Part shown: positions 33,262-46,334 of the stretch, piece after piece | How positions within the stretch are numbered: position 1 is the stretch's first letter | Layout of the letters: every line of letters starts with the position of its first letter | Assembly (NCBI GenBank): GCA_025331435.1 | Contig: JAIWNI010000036.1 | Coordinates: 62,001-126,000, forward strand | Source of the DNA: Choanephora cucurbitarum | Lineage: Eukaryota; Mucoromycota; Mucoromycetes; Mucorales; Choanephoraceae | Reading direction: 5' to 3' | Length of the DNA: 64,000 nucleotides | Translations under genes and position numbers: made by a program | Notes under the pieces: generated by a model | Told to the model about the DNA's origin: nothing | Databases searched by the model: none | The model's input: only the letters and a program-made list of their open reading frames with translations

Positions 33262-34489
33262 TTATGATTGTTGTTCTACAGATGAACTACGATGTTCAGG
33301 CAGAATAAGTGATTTCCAGTTTCGCATCAGTTGTTGACAACGATTGTTGATCTTAAATTCATCCTCCCCATAATCATAAGAACAAGCGAATTTGACCACT
33401 TTTCCAATCTTGGTATACTATACAAACACATGAGACACTATAGACCTTCTCTTTATCCTAACCTTACCCTTAATAGATCAAATGTAATCTTTGATTCTTC
33501 AATCTCTTTCACAACTTGGGATATTTTTGCAAAATCCTCCTTCTGAATCTCTCCCTTTTTTTTTAAAAAATACATTAGCTACTATCTATCTCCCTTCTCT
33601 ATAAACTTACAGGCTTCTTTTCATAAACTAACTTTTGAAGCTTATGTCTGATATGATAAACACGCTTATACTCGGGTGTCTTCTTAAAAGCCTCTAAATC
33701 GCTTATTTTCCCAGTCTGATTCGTTTCTTCCTTTTTTTCCTCTTCTTGTTCTGTTGACAAGGACTTGCGCTACCAATCGACCCAAATCAGCCATCTATCC
33801 TAACCTCTATCGATCCAAACCACTTACTCTCTTCTTTCTGTCTTCATGATCAGACTGCTTTATCTTCTTTTCATCTGCCTCTTCGTCTGTCTCTTCAATC
33901 ACTCGCTTTCTTGACACAGGCTTTTTCTTTGGTGATGCCTTTTTCTTTTGAACTGTCTTTTTCTTTGTAGTTCGTTTCTTCTTATCCTCTTCCTCTTCTT
34001 CCTCTTCTTCCTCTTCTTCTTCCTCATCGTCATCCTCGAGAGCAGCAGCAGCTTCAGCCTCTTCTTCTGCTTTTAAAATAGAAGGATCCAATGCTTGATG
34101 AATGGCAGTTTCCAAATCCTTTGTCTTAAACTTCTTTGCCTTCAAATCACGTTCTACTGTTGCACGATCGAATGGGCGAACACAATCAGGACCAAAGAAA
34201 CCACTTGAGGAAAAAAGACGATGAATTCACTCCTTTCTCTCTTCTGTCTATAACCATACTTACTAATCTCTTGAACCATAAAAGAATACTGTATATAACA
34301 CACCCTTTGATTTACTCTTCTGCTTTAATATCTTGGCGGGAATATCCTTGTCGTTTTCAACCTACACAGTATGAGTGAGGATAGTCAACTTACTCACAAG
34401 ATAGTTTTATTTACTCGTGCTGGCCACCAAGGGTAACCTTTCAGTTTCGCAAATACAGTATCACCAGGTATATATTCTCTTGTAGACAT
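33262..34489 (-). CDS. PWWP-domain protein with LEDGF/TFIIS-N-like C-terminal domain, 6 exons
   Basis: Exons 34489-34415, 34361-34264, 34203-33828, 33769-33611, 33554-33468 and 33417-33262 give 316 aa. Residues 8-85 are a PWWP domain ([38 protein letters not shown]), a reader of methylated histone H3 lysine 36. A central acidic run (13 consecutive Glu) and Lys-rich blocks look like AT-hook-type charged linkers. Residues ~205-305 form a helical domain ([65 protein letters not shown]) like the integrase-binding/TFIIS-N fold of HDGF and LEDGF proteins. It probably acts as a chromatin tether or elongation cofactor in the nucleus. Confidence 0.88.
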
Positions 34490-34638
34490 AGCAACTCACA
34501 ACAACGCAACAAAACACGATACTAAAGAAAATTAAAAAAAAAAAAGAAAAGAAAGAGAAAGAAAAAAAAATTTTTTTTTATACACTTTGTCTCTTCTTTT
34601 TTTCTTTTATAATGAGGTTTTAGACGGACATTGAAAAT

Positions 34639-35718
34639 TTATTGCAAAGACCAACGATTGGAAAACTTGAAAAATTGATGAATCACCCATCTTCTTCCTC
34701 GATAACCCACAAACCCCAACAATCCAACCAATGCAATTCGACACATCCTTTTTGTTGTCAACCAACCCACCTGCTGTGTCTGATTTGGCTCACGTATGGT
34801 CTGACTATCCAGCACACGACGATCAGAATCCAACACAATCCTTAAATGTCGGTTCGGTTGACTGTATCCATGATCCCGTCGGAACAATCCCTCATAGGCT
34901 GCATGAGGCTCACCATGGAGACCGTAACCATAGAAACCCACCTGATCCAATCGAGGTAAATACAGTTGATAGGCAGGCATATAGCTATCCACAAACAACC
35001 GAACTGCCTCATCCGACAGTCCTTGTCCTTTTGTCAATTTTAAGCTGTGTTCTTGTTGAAGTCGCCATTGATAGACCTGGTTGAGTTGTTGAGGTGAGAG
35101 ATGAATGAAGATATCAAAGTAAGGATACATTTGGAGATGATAGGGTATCAGCAATTGATTCAGTCGTTGATGATGTGTGTTGCTGATGAGTGAGGTAGGT
35201 AATGGTTTAAATCCAAGCATCCAACCTTCAAATAACACAATATCAAAGGGTCCAGTAGGGTATTTCCAGTCTGTCTCTGCCAGACGATCTCCCTTTCCCC
35301 CAAAGCATGATTTATCATACACTGGAATAGGTACCTTTTCTCCTTCTTGAGCACGCAATACATGCTGAATGGTTTGGATGGCTAAGGGTATATCATGAGA
35401 GCCTGCCTGGCCTCGTTGTTGATAGAGTGGATTATCGGGGTATGTTTGACTGAGTTTGAGTTGATCTTGGTGTCTCAGATAGAAATCGTCTAGAGAGAAA
35501 TTGACCACATTCAGACGATAGGGACTCTCCCTTAATAGATGGGTCAGTGTATCACATAAGGTAGTCTTGCCACTCCCTTGACAACCTGATAGACCCACCA
35601 TCATGGGTTGTCTAGGCAATCCTTGTCTCTCTCTGTCCTCTTTAAAGGCTTCATAATGCCTCAAGATATGCATCATCGATTCCTTTGTCTGTGGTAATAT
35701 GCCATAATGTGAAGTCAT
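34639..35718 (-). CDS. P-loop kinase, D-glycerate 3-kinase/Tda10-like, with C-terminal hydrophobic segment
   Basis: An intronless frame of 359 aa from MTSHYGIL. I chose this internal ATG because the 21 residues upstream are hydrophobic and fall in the short spacer next to the WD40 gene. The Walker A motif is GLSGCQGSGKTT (residues 42-53). SLDDFYL, YDKSCFGGKGDR and FDIVLFEGWMLGF follow, all typical of the phosphoribulokinase/glycerate-kinase-like family that includes yeast Tda10. The reaction expected from the family is ATP-dependent phosphorylation of glycerate, not proven here. Unusually, the last ~45 residues add RMCRIALVGLLGFVGYRGRRW, a hydrophobic stretch flanked by basic residues that could anchor the C-terminus in a membrane. 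Only 69 bp separate its start from the upstream WD40 stop. Confidence 0.87.
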   Translation of the reverse strand: MTSHYGILPQTKESMMHILRHYEAFKEDRERQGLPRQPMMVGLSGCQGSGKTTLCDTLTHLLRESPYRLNVVNFSLDDFYLRHQDQLKLSQTYPDNPLYQQRGQAGSHDIPLAIQTIQHVLRAQEGEKVPIPVYDKSCFGGKGDRLAETDWKYPTGPFDIVLFEGWMLGFKPLPTSLISNTHHQRLNQLLIPYHLQMYPYFDIFIHLSPQQLNQVYQWRLQQEHSLKLTKGQGLSDEAVRLFVDSYMPAYQLYLPRLDQVGFYGYGLHGEPHAAYEGLFRRDHGYSQPNRHLRIVLDSDRRVLDSQTIREPNQTQQVGWLTTKRMCRIALVGLLGFVGYRGRRWVIHQFFKFSNRWSLQ

Positions 35719-35787
35719 GATAAATAAAAAAAAATAGAAAAAAGAAAGGATACGTATGTGTGAGAAAATGCGGACTTGCATTTGAAT

Positions 35788-36911
35788 TTATTCGTCTTCA
35801 TCGGATAATAGTTCTGCCAATTCTCTTTCTTCTTCCTCTGTCAAACCATTCTTATTCTTTTCTTCTTCTTCCTTTTTCTTTCGTTCTTCTTTCTTTTGCT
35901 TTGTTTCCTTATACTGTTGAATGGCAGTTGTTGTCAATGGCCATGTTCTAAGAGAACAATCTAAAGAGCCACTGTAGAGAGTAGCACCTGTGATGGCCAA
36001 ACTAGACACTTCATCAAAATGACCTTCAATCACACACACTAATTCGCCTGATCCAACAGACCAGACACGGACCATATCATCACTCGACCCAGTCACAATA
36101 TAAGGGCCAGCCAGGACAATGGACTTGACACGATCAGGATGTGTCAAGACCATATCCACTTGACCTGTTTCTGTATGCCATCGTCTCACTGTCTTGTCGG
36201 CCGAACAAGACCAGAGATCGTCTTCTTCAGAGAGACAAATGCAATAGACACTGGTATCATGTCCCTCATAGGTTTTGTCGACCTTCATGTCACTCAGTTG
36301 CCATCGCTTGATGGTACTGTCTGATGATGCTGAATAGAGCCATTGACCATTTTGAGACACCGCTAAGCTTTCAATGGCACGCTTGTGCTGCTTTTCCACA
36401 AAAGTACAGGCCAGTGTCTCTGTGTCCCAACGACGGAGAAAGCTGTCTGAGGATCCAGAATAGAGTTGGTTGCCTACCAGCACAAGGGACTTGATGAAGT
36501 CAGTGTGGCCTTGGAGTGTATGAAGGCATTCGCCTGTTTGAAGATCCCATTGCTTGATGGTCTTATCCCAAGAACCTGTCCAGAGATGATGTTGACCAAG
36601 TGCCATGCAAGTAACAGGTCCTTGATGACCTTTAAAGAGCTTGACTGTTTTTGATGTCTACAGTAGATGTTACTATTGAGATGTGTGAGTCTTTTGGTGC
36701 TTACTGCTAAAGAGATTTTGCGGACAAAGAAGCCTGATTCGGCAATGTAGATGTACTTTTCATCTTGACTCAGTGTGATGTTGAGTGCTTTTGAAGATAA
36801 TTTGATAGCATTGCCTTCTGTATAATTGTATTTGGCTTCCTTTTCCTTTTGTTTAGCAATGTCTGCATCTGTTTGAAAGAAGGCACCTGCTCCTTGTCCA
36901 ATATTGACCAT
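35788..36911 (-). CDS. WD40 repeat protein with charged C-terminus
   Basis: Two exons, 36911-36705 and 36657-35788, give 358 aa. After an N-terminal KQKEKEAKYNYTEGNAIKL stretch and one degenerate blade, six clear WD repeats follow: WTGSWDKTIKQWD, YSGSSDSFLRRWD, YSASSDSTIKRWQ, WSCSADKTVRRWH, VTGSSDDMVRVWS and YSGSLDCSLRTWP. Together they make one seven-bladed propeller. The tail (319-358) is Lys/Glu rich and ends LAELLSDEDE. Propellers of this type scaffold protein complexes; I cannot name the orthologue. The gene is divergent from KRR1 across 329 bp, which hints at co-expression with ribosome-assembly genes. Confidence 0.85.
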
Positions 36912-37240
36912 ATTAAAGTTTTTTTTAAAAAGAGAGAGAGAGGGGAAATTAACAAATTCATCTCCTCTATTTTATTTATTTCAGAAAGAGAGATATATAT
37001 ATTTAAGCTTAGTTAACAAATGACATGATACATGGTTGCTTCCTTTATGGCCATAGTGTTCAATTTAAGCATTCAATCTTAATGCATAAAGAAAAGAGAG
37101 AGAGAGAGACAAGGTGAATCCGACTGCAATTGGAGTCTTTTGATTGGTTGAATGCATAGACAAGCTAATACAAGCCACACACATAAAAGACACTTTCTAG
37201 AAAGGACTTGAATACTTTAATTTTTTTAATTTTTTCAAAC
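36912..37240. promoter_or_regulatory. Shared divergent promoter region between WD40 gene and KRR1
   Basis: These 329 bp separate the starts of two genes transcribed away from each other. The region contains an AT-rich block (TATATATATTTAAGC near 36993), an AG-repeat run near 37094-37110 and T-rich tracts just before the KRR1 ATG. Both directions must be driven from this span. I cannot identify a specific factor site. Confidence 0.6.
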
Positions 37241-38377
<1,137 letters not shown>

Positions 38378-38712
38378 ACCATCATTGCATTATCATTATC
38401 TGTAACCATAAAAAGGGAGAGACAACATAATTTATTGAGAAATCAACTCAGTTTTGATAGAGAGTGGGGGGGATCATTTAGCATATAAATGAAATAAGTA
38501 GCACAAGATTTCTTAATTAAAATGTCTCCTCTACATAGAACAGAATCTACAGCTTATATATTACTGGGAATGCATACACTGGTGCTTACCATCGTCTTAA
38601 AAAGGATTAGTCTATAGGATGTGACAGTATAGCGAGAAAAAAAAAAGAGATCGACAGACTTTTCCATTTTTAGTGAACATCTATGGACTGTTGGATCTCC
38701 GCTTACTGTCTC

Positions 38713-38718
38713 TATAAA
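38713..38718 (+). promoter_or_regulatory. TATA box of alkaline phosphatase gene
   Basis: TATAAA lies about 70-75 bp upstream of the phosphatase ATG at 38788, inside the 410-bp gap after KRR1. An A-rich leader immediately precedes the start codon. Spacing suits a short 5' untranslated region. The rest of the gap shows only homopolymer tracts. Confidence 0.5.
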
Positions 38719-38787
38719 GCCGAGACATGTATCGCTCCTAACCTTTCTTTTGCTTTTTTCTTTCACTTGGAACACAAAAAAAAAAAG

Positions 38788-40936
38788 ATGACTACAAACG
38801 AACCACTCTTAGCCAGAAGTTCAAGTGAAGATTTCAGTGAAAACACTTCTATCGATAGTACTTGGCCTCTTCAGTCTGAAAAGAAGAAATCATCCAATGT
38901 AAATAAATACAGCTTGATTGGATATATGTACCTCTTACAAAATAAAATAGAATCGATATCGAAAATGGATCATAGGTGGTTGTGCTATCACGATTGCCTC
39001 AGTCATAGGTTTAGCTATTGGCTTAAGCTTTAAAGAAGTTAAAGCAGAGACAGGGGAAAGGACAGCATGGATATCCAGTAAAGATGATCTAACCTTAATT
39101 TATGTGTGTACTCATCTCTTTCGTTAGGCTCACATCAAAAGTCTACTGAACTAAAAAAGAAACCAAAAAATGTGATCATGATGATCAGTGATGGTCTAGG
39201 ACCAGCTTCTGTTGCCTTTGCAAGAACTTATTATCAGATTATCAACAACCAACCCTATGATTTCGAAATGCCCCTAGACAAAATTCATATTGGACAATCT
39301 CGTACCAGAAGTGCATCTACCTTGGTTACAGATAGTGCAGCAGGCGCCACTGCATTCAGTTGTAATCTAAAGACATTCAACGGGGCTGTGGGTGGTAACG
39401 TCTCTCTGTTTATCCTGTTTTTATAGCACATAACTCACACATTCCATGTTAACAGTAGGACCAACTAAAAATCCTTGTGGTACTGTACTGGAATCTGCTA
39501 AACATAGTAGGCACATGCTGACTGGTTTAGTGGCCACTTCCCGTATTACACATGCTACACCTGCCTCTTTCTCGGCCCATGTCGAGAACAGAGACAATGA
39601 GAATGCGATTGCCAAACAACAGGTTGGCGATAATCCACTCGGTCGTAGTCTCGACCTCATGTTTGGTGGAGGCTATTGCCACTTTTTACCCAAGACAGAG
39701 AAACATGGCTGTCGATTTGATGGACGCCATCTGTTCAACGAAGCCAAATCAACCTATAACTGGACGACTGTGCTCTATGGCGATAAGCAGGCCTATGATC
39801 AACTGCCGGAAGATCGTTCTATCTTGCCTGTCATCAGTTTGTTCTCTCCAGATCATTTGGCTTATGAGATCGACCGTGATGCCACCAAGGAGCCCAGTCT
39901 ATCCGAGATGTCTAAAAAGGCACTTGATATTCTCTTCAAAGCCACAGAGGATCGTGAAGAGGGCTTCTTTCTGATGATTGAAGGAAGTCGGATCGATATG
40001 GCTGCTCATTCGTAAATAATATGAACGCTCGGAATAGTTTAAAGTTTTGACGTGTAACCTATCTATTTATCTTATAGAAATGATGCTCCAACACACGTGC
40101 ATGAGATTTTGGAATATCAAAAGACGGTTGAACTAGTGATGGGTTATGTCGATGACCATCCTGATACAATCATGATATCGACCAGTGATCATGAAACAGG
40201 CGGTCTCTCTTTAGCCAGACAAGTCTCCAAGGCCTATCCTGAATACCTCTGGTAAATTGTAAAAAAAAAAAAAGAAGCATGCTGTAGATCAACCTTATCT
40301 AACCCTATTTCTATAAGGTATCCTGATGTTCTTACTAAAGTAAAGAGTTCTGCATCGCATTTGGCTAGATTGATCAAGGCTGAAAAGAACCTTCATCAAG
40401 ACTTCATTGAACAGACTATCTTACAAGGAAAGCTTGGCATCACAGATGCTACTGAAGATGAAATTCATGTACTGATGAAACCCACTATTTCACTCAAGGC
40501 ATTGGAAGAATATTTGGCTGATATGATCTCTATACGTGCACAACTTGGGGTAAGAGCAAGCATGGCTGTATGATCTGATTTACTTATTTGATTATAGTGG
40601 GCTACGCATGGTCATAGTGGAGTGGATGTGAATCTGTATGCCTATGGAGAGGGTACTGATTACCTTATCGGCAGCCATGAAAACATCCAAATTGGTGAAT
40701 TCATCACAAAGGCGTTAGACCTTAATTTAACTGAAGTTACTTCTAAGCTGAACAGGTAAGCTCATATGAGACCAAACATGATAGGGCTTGTACAATAAAC
40801 TAACCTGCATTTTTTTGTTAGCAACAATGCTTCATTCCATCTAACCCAATTGACACCAGAAGGAAAGTTAGAATACAATGAAGACTTGGAACATTATCAT
40901 CACGTACCTTCACATCTCAAGCATTCAGAGTTATAG
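38788..40936 (+). CDS. Vacuolar-type alkaline phosphatase, 8 exons
   Basis: Exons 38788-38898, 38951-39077, 39128-39394, 39456-40011, 40078-40251, 40318-40549, 40598-40755 and 40822-40936 give 579 aa, close to the 566 aa of yeast Pho8. A short cytosolic tail carries EPLL, a dileucine-type sorting motif, and is followed by one membrane anchor (about 43-64, IIGGCAITIASVIGLAIGL). The lumenal catalytic domain has the metal ligand motif ISDGLG (Asp101), the nucleophile in TDSAAGAT (Ser149), MIEGSRIDMAAHSND, STSDHETGG and the late histidine motif WATHGHSGVDV. It should be a type II vacuolar membrane protein that hydrolyses phosphomonoesters with two zinc ions and magnesium. The anchor is created by splicing the 51-bp intron 1. 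Confidence 0.94.
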
Positions 40937-42600
40937 AAGTTCTTGGTTCTTTTCCTTTTGTACATAGCTATATTTTAAGAAGAAAAAAAAGTTACATATC
41001 ACCTTTTGTGAAATCAAATTTCACACAATAATAAAAAATAAAACGACTTTCGTTTTCTAACTGTCATGTTTCCAAGGCCATTAGAGTGAAATAGAATGAT
41101 TCTGTATCTTGTCATCATTTTACTTGCTCTTTTTTTTTTGTTTCTGAATGCAGAGTATTTTTTGGTTCAATTAATGTACAGCAAGGTTCATTCTATATTT
41201 TCTCCATTAAGTAGACTGCATTTTACTGCATAGCCCACAACAAATAACCTGAATTGGAACTATAGGAAAACAAAGAAAAAGAGACTTCTTGATATCAACA
41301 TAGCCTTCATTTTATCTTTTCTGTATCAAACTGTTGAACAAACAAGGCTTTCATTGAGCAGTCTATTTTTGATTTCTGTCACTCCATGGTTTCACCAAAG
41401 TAGTATAAGGTATTTTTTTTGTATATATGCATGATTTTTTTTTAGGATTGTACTATGCCTATAAATATATTCTGGTTTGTTTCAGTAGATAAAGCATAGA
41501 TGGCTGATAACACCCCCCACAGTCCAAAGATTTGCCCTGAAGGCAACTTTTCCCTCTCCGATCTTCAGATTCCATTCAACAAACGCGTCTATGAGTTCTA
41601 GAGTGTGTGTGTGTGTATATATACACATACCTTACCTTTTTGAGAAAAACGATATTCTTTTGTTTCTCAAGCCAAGTGATCTAGACACACTCAGTCATTC
41701 AAATTTGTGTTTATGTAACTCTTTTTTCCAAAATAAGAAACTTGAGCAGTGCTTGGTTTTACAGAAACTTGCTCATCTGTTTGTCCCCCTTATATTTCCT
41801 AAAAAAGTAATTTAATTTATTTCAACACTTTCCTGGGTGTCAAAATAGAATGGTAAGGATTTGTGAATTAGTTGAACGCGAATAGATACATTAAGAAAGA
41901 AAAAAACCAGAGAGATAGATAGGAGTAAGGATTCTATAGAGAGTCATAAAAAAAAAAGAAGAAAGAAAGACACAACTAAGTGATTGAAAAGTATTGGTTC
42001 AAGATATCTGACCCAACCCGATCCAATGTCATATAAATTGAAATTGGGCTAGAAGCTCCCCTTGCGCTTATCTGTGCTAGTAAATTGAAGACAATTAGAC
42101 TATAAGAAAGAAAAAAGAGAAATGACACAACAATCAACTCATTTCATGCAAACACACGCATACTTGGGTGCTTTCTTTATTTTCCAAGTAGAAACATCTA
42201 TTTTTTTTTTGTTTCAGGCACTTGATTGAAGAATAACGGCGATGTAAATCTAGGGGTAAACTTAGTTCAAAACACACAGAAGAACATTAGAATCTGCAAA
42301 CATAATTAGGCTTTAAGCCATTGATAAAGACCATTTTTATCAATGTTAATTGATTTCAATAATTTCCGGAAAAGATATATTTGTTGAGCTGAGAGAGTAA
42401 ATTTTAATGATTGTAACATCATCGCCAAGTTTTTTTTGAAGCAAAGAGAGTCTGGATTTTAGCATTAAAAAATAGAGAGAGAGAAAAGCGGTAGGAGTCC
42501 AGATCGAAACACAGACAAACTATAAATAGTCAGCCTTATTTCTTTTGATTTTCATCTTCTTTTCATTTCTCTTCTATACCATCTCTCTCTCTCTACTATT
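40937..42600. other. Intergenic region
   Basis: There are 1.66 kb without a supported gene between the phosphatase stop and the PH-domain start. They contain T-rich and A-rich tracts, a (GT)n/(TA)n patch near 41603-41630 and short frames under 75 codons with no recognisable content. The promoter of the PH-domain gene lies at the right end. Confidence 0.6.
42521..42528 (+). promoter_or_regulatory. TATA box and CT-rich leader of PH-domain gene
   Basis: TATAAATA lies 73-80 bp upstream of the ATG at 42601. Between them is a strongly pyrimidine-rich leader with a (CT)n run that ends six bases before the start codon, a common fungal promoter/initiator arrangement. Confidence 0.6.
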
Positions 42601-43383
42601 ATGAATAAAGCTCCCCGATCTGGCTGGCTCTCCAAATTAACAACGGGAAATGCTTTTTGTGCCTCAAGATGGCAGTCTCGTTATTTTGTCTTATTAGATT
42701 CTGAAATGCGATATTATAAAGATGAACATTCAACCAATGCATCCCGCACTATCAGTCTTCGCGAAGTAACCAATGTATCATTGGTCAGTTTACCCAATCG
42801 ACCTTATTGTTTCAGACTAGAACCTGTCAAGACAGTCGACAGCAAAAAACAACAGAAAGTATGGACCATTGCCTGTCAATCTGAATATGAGCTTGAGTCT
42901 TGGGTCTCTGCCATCAATTGCCGATTGACTGACCTTCTTTCAACAGAAGCCGGTCTGGTCTTATCACCTTCAGTTCAGCCTTTCTCTATGCCCGAGCAAA
43001 AGCGTCAACAACCTTTCTTTTCATTTACCCGTATTCTCACATCAGGCGCTGCTGGTCAGGACGTCTTGAATTTTGTTCAACCCCGCGTCATGAAGCGATC
43101 GAATTTCACTATTTCAAGACGAAGAGGTGTCATTCTATCTCCTCTGGATGTAGAAACAATCCCAAGTTTAGAGAACGATATGCTATCTTCTTCTTCTTCG
43201 AAAAACTCTAGTCCTTCTTCTCCTACAGCTGGTCTGCCAGGAGGAACACTAGTGACTCAAGATGAAGAAGAACGAGTGATACACGAAGGTCATGCTAGCA
43301 AAGTACAGGTCAAGACTGCTTATGTATTGGATGCAGCTTCACCTTCTTTTGCTTTGTATAAAGAAAGCATCAATCTTTATTAA
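42601..43383 (+). CDS. PH-domain protein, intronless
   Basis: A single 260-aa exon. Residues ~6-112 form a pleckstrin-homology domain: SGWLSKLTTGN, SRYFVLLDSEMRYYKDE, a central strand with YCFRLEP, and the terminal helix YELESWVSAINCRL with the invariant Trp. PH domains recruit proteins to phosphoinositides or to membrane partners. The C-terminal 150 residues are Ser/Pro rich with SSSSSKNSSPSSPTAG and are probably disordered; no other domain is visible. A well-placed TATA box and CT-rich leader support the start. The lack of introns stands out in an intron-rich region but is reasonable for a small gene. The membrane partner is unknown. Confidence 0.87.
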   Translation: MNKAPRSGWLSKLTTGNAFCASRWQSRYFVLLDSEMRYYKDEHSTNASRTISLREVTNVSLVSLPNRPYCFRLEPVKTVDSKKQQKVWTIACQSEYELESWVSAINCRLTDLLSTEAGLVLSPSVQPFSMPEQKRQQPFFSFTRILTSGAAGQDVLNFVQPRVMKRSNFTISRRRGVILSPLDVETIPSLENDMLSSSSSKNSSPSSPTAGLPGGTLVTQDEEERVIHEGHASKVQVKTAYVLDAASPSFALYKESINLY

Positions 43384-44900
43384 TAATCCCTTTACTGTAT
43401 ATTTTATAATTCTGTATCTATGCCCATCCTATTCCCTTTTTTAAAATGTATTTAAAAATAAAACAAAGATTCTTCTGGTACTTTCTTGATTTGACGGGGC
43501 AGGTTACATTTCACAACCTTTCTTTTATTTCCTTAAACAACTTTTTCTTTTTAGGCAATTTTTAAAATGATAGGCTCCAAAAAAGTACATGCACCATCCT
43601 CCTCATCGCCTTCACCTCAAGTTTATAAATAGTAAAAAGCTGTTAAATATAGAACATCCCAAATAGCTTATTGATCGAAAACCTACCATGTAATTGATCA
43701 ACAAGATTGCATTTATGCAAGCTAATTTGTTAACTCTATTTCCCTTTCTATACAACACTTTGGCTTGTTACAATTAACTAACAATCATTCGAATAAGCAT
43801 TTCTTCTAAATAAAGTATAATTTCGGAAGTATTTAGATTGAAGAATTTAGGTTTAAGCTACTATGGATAGTAAGAAGCTCAATACACTTAAACTTAATTT
43901 AGCATGCATAATACTTCCAAACTGATTATCATTCTTTGCGTGCTGCTTTGTAATCGAAATCAGTGTTGGAGTGGTTGATGGTTCTTGAGAAATCAGAGAG
44001 AGTTACTTTGTTGGAAGAGCAAAGTTGCTATCCTAGAAATGACAATAGCAAGAACAGATAGTTTGCCTCTTGAACTTGCATTACAGCGGTCTCAAACAGA
44101 AGGATAATTAGAATTGTAGCAAACAAGGGGATCTTTATTTTACCTATAGATTACTTTGCCTTGCTTGACAATACGCAATCTTGCATGAATAAGCTTGTTG
44201 CAACAACAAGATGCATATTTTGAATGTTTGTTTTGCTTCCAAGCATCATCATATCTTAAATTAATACAAAGTCATGAACCTACGCCATACCCATAGTCAC
44301 CCATCATCATCACTAAATCTTTTCTTTGTACTTCTTTTCCTTTCTTTTCTATAGACATCTTCTTTGAGAGGATTCAATCTTCAGGTGTGTTAAACATTGC
44401 AAGACTATAGTATTATACAAGTAGTACATTGAAGTTATTTAATGATTTAGAACGAGCTGCAACATTCAGTCTAAAAGATTGAAATAAATGGGTGATAATC
44501 TATGCAATCTTATCTTTTTGCATGAAATAAATAACCCCAATGTCCTTACTTTAGCTCATAATTGCTAAGATCAATAAGCCCGCCAAAGGTATTGCATCGT
44601 CAGTGTACACATGCTCTATCACTCTATCACAAGAAAGGACATTGTATACCAAAATACAATGACAGTGAACTGATTCTATTATGCAACAATCAAACAGAGA
44701 GTCTCAATTCTGAGCCTGAATAAGAGTTTATCAACCAAGCCAAAGGTGCACTTTTCACTATTGGATACCTCTTTAAGAAAACACATTCTGAATTCTTTAT
44801 CAGGCCCTGAATTTTGGGAAGGACTTTCAAATTGTATTCAGCATAAACGCGCATAGAACTATCTTCTCAATTTTTTTTTTTTGCTTTTCAAAACAGAAAG
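43384..44900. other. Intergenic region
   Basis: About 1.5 kb between the PH-domain stop and the AAR2 start with no ORF above 60 codons. A T-rich stretch near 44870-44882 precedes the AAR2 start. I see no repeats, RNA genes or element termini. Confidence 0.6.
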
Positions 44901-46334
44901 ATGGATCAAGAGCTTGCTAATAAGCTTTTTGACGTGGGCGCCTTCTTGCTGTTTTTAGATGCACCACCTAATCTAGAGTTTGGTGTAGACTATATTGCTT
45001 GGACTGTAGGCCCTTTGTTCAAAGGCATAAAACTCATTCCTCCAGGACTGCATTTTGTTTATTTTTCGTAAGTTGCACTCACTAAATCAAACTACCTTCT
45101 TAACCTTTTCAGAAAACACAAGATCGACAAACAAAGAAGGAACTTCAGGAATTAGAACAGGCTTCTTTCATTTCTTTGAATCACAAGAGGTAAGGGAATC
45201 AAGTTGAATCCACGCGTTTGTTTTTTAAAAAACGATCTGTTTAGATTGTAGTCAGAGAATGGAATCCACAAATTGAAGACTTGCGCGATGAAACAGAGTT
45301 AGATCCAAAACAAGTAGAACGACTGAGAATAAGTAAGATCAATTAACCATCTCTATTTATACTGTGCTCACCTCTAAAAAAGATATTCGAGACTTTGATC
45401 GTAACATGGGTCCTTATCCTCTTGATCAGCCTATGTATTATCAACGATGGAAAAAACTAACAAGCTATATCACACCTGGACTGGTTCGACGTGTACTTCC
45501 TAACAATGGAAAAGTCAGTCATTTACCAGAGAAATCGCCTGATTTATCTGCATTATTAAATGAAACGAGCGTAAATGATAAACGGTTAGGGAAATCGCTT
45601 GAAAGAGAAGAAGGAATGGAATTTACTCGGTTCGATGTTCGCCGTTCATTTCCTCCAGGTGCTACGGGTGACGAAATAACTAAATGGAGCCTGGATAAAT
45701 CATGGCTTGTAAAGGATTTGCTTTCGACAGTCTATCATAATGGTAATGACTTTCTTTTTGAAGCAGTGGAAAAGAAAAGCAGTACAAATTGATCAATATG
45801 CGTTTAGATTATAGGGTAATGCTTGGCGAATTACAACTTGCATTTGTCTGCCTACTGATGGCCCAGAATTTCTCGGGATTTCATCAATGGAAACAATTGG
45901 TTCATCTTTTATGTTCCTGCTCTGAATTTATGGAAGAAAAACCACAATTATTCTTGGAATTCATAGGTAATCTTGATCTTTCAATGCTTCATGATTGTTC
46001 TGACTAAAATAAAAATAGATGTGCTGGAGACACAATTGGAAGAATGCCCAGATGACTTTTACCGAGATATCCTTTCAGAAAACAACTTTACTAGTATCAT
46101 GTTGAAGGTAAAGGCAAGGCTAAGATAGACAACAATTGAAGATAACTTAATGCATCAAACTGTTTCAAATGTTAGACATTAAAGGGAAATATTCCTGGCT
46201 CGAACGAAGAACTGGTCAAGAAATACGGCAGATTACAGAGATTCTTAATAGAGAAATTTGGTTGGGAAGTGCCTGAGGAAGATGAAGCGGACGAAGATGA
46301 TGAAGATGCACCCGTGATAGTAGAAATGGAATAA
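44901..46334 (+). CDS. AAR2: AAR2 splicing factor homologue (U5 snRNP assembly), 7 exons
   Basis: Exons 44901-45067, 45123-45189, 45245-45332, 45383-45742, 45808-45966, 46019-46107 and 46176-46334 give 362 aa, close to 355 in yeast and 384 in human. N-terminal AAR2 motifs are FLLFLDAPPNLEFGVDY, GPLFKGIKLIPPGLHFVYFS, TGFFHFFESQEIVVREW and MGPYPLDQPMYYQRWKKLT. The helical C-terminal half includes LGELQLAFVCLLMAQNF and FHQWKQLVHLLCSC. The end is very acidic. Aar2 chaperones Prp8 during cytoplasmic assembly of the U5 snRNP and is replaced by Brr2 in the nucleus. Intron 2 uses an unusual ACACAAG acceptor and intron 4 skips a nearer AG; both choices are forced by frame and conserved sequence. Confidence 0.92.

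Noticed and set aside
38899..38975. Alternative acceptor at 38973-38975 for the first phosphatase intron
   Set aside because: It shifts the frame to an early stop; the AATAG acceptor ending at 38950 restores a membrane anchor and the phosphatase frame.
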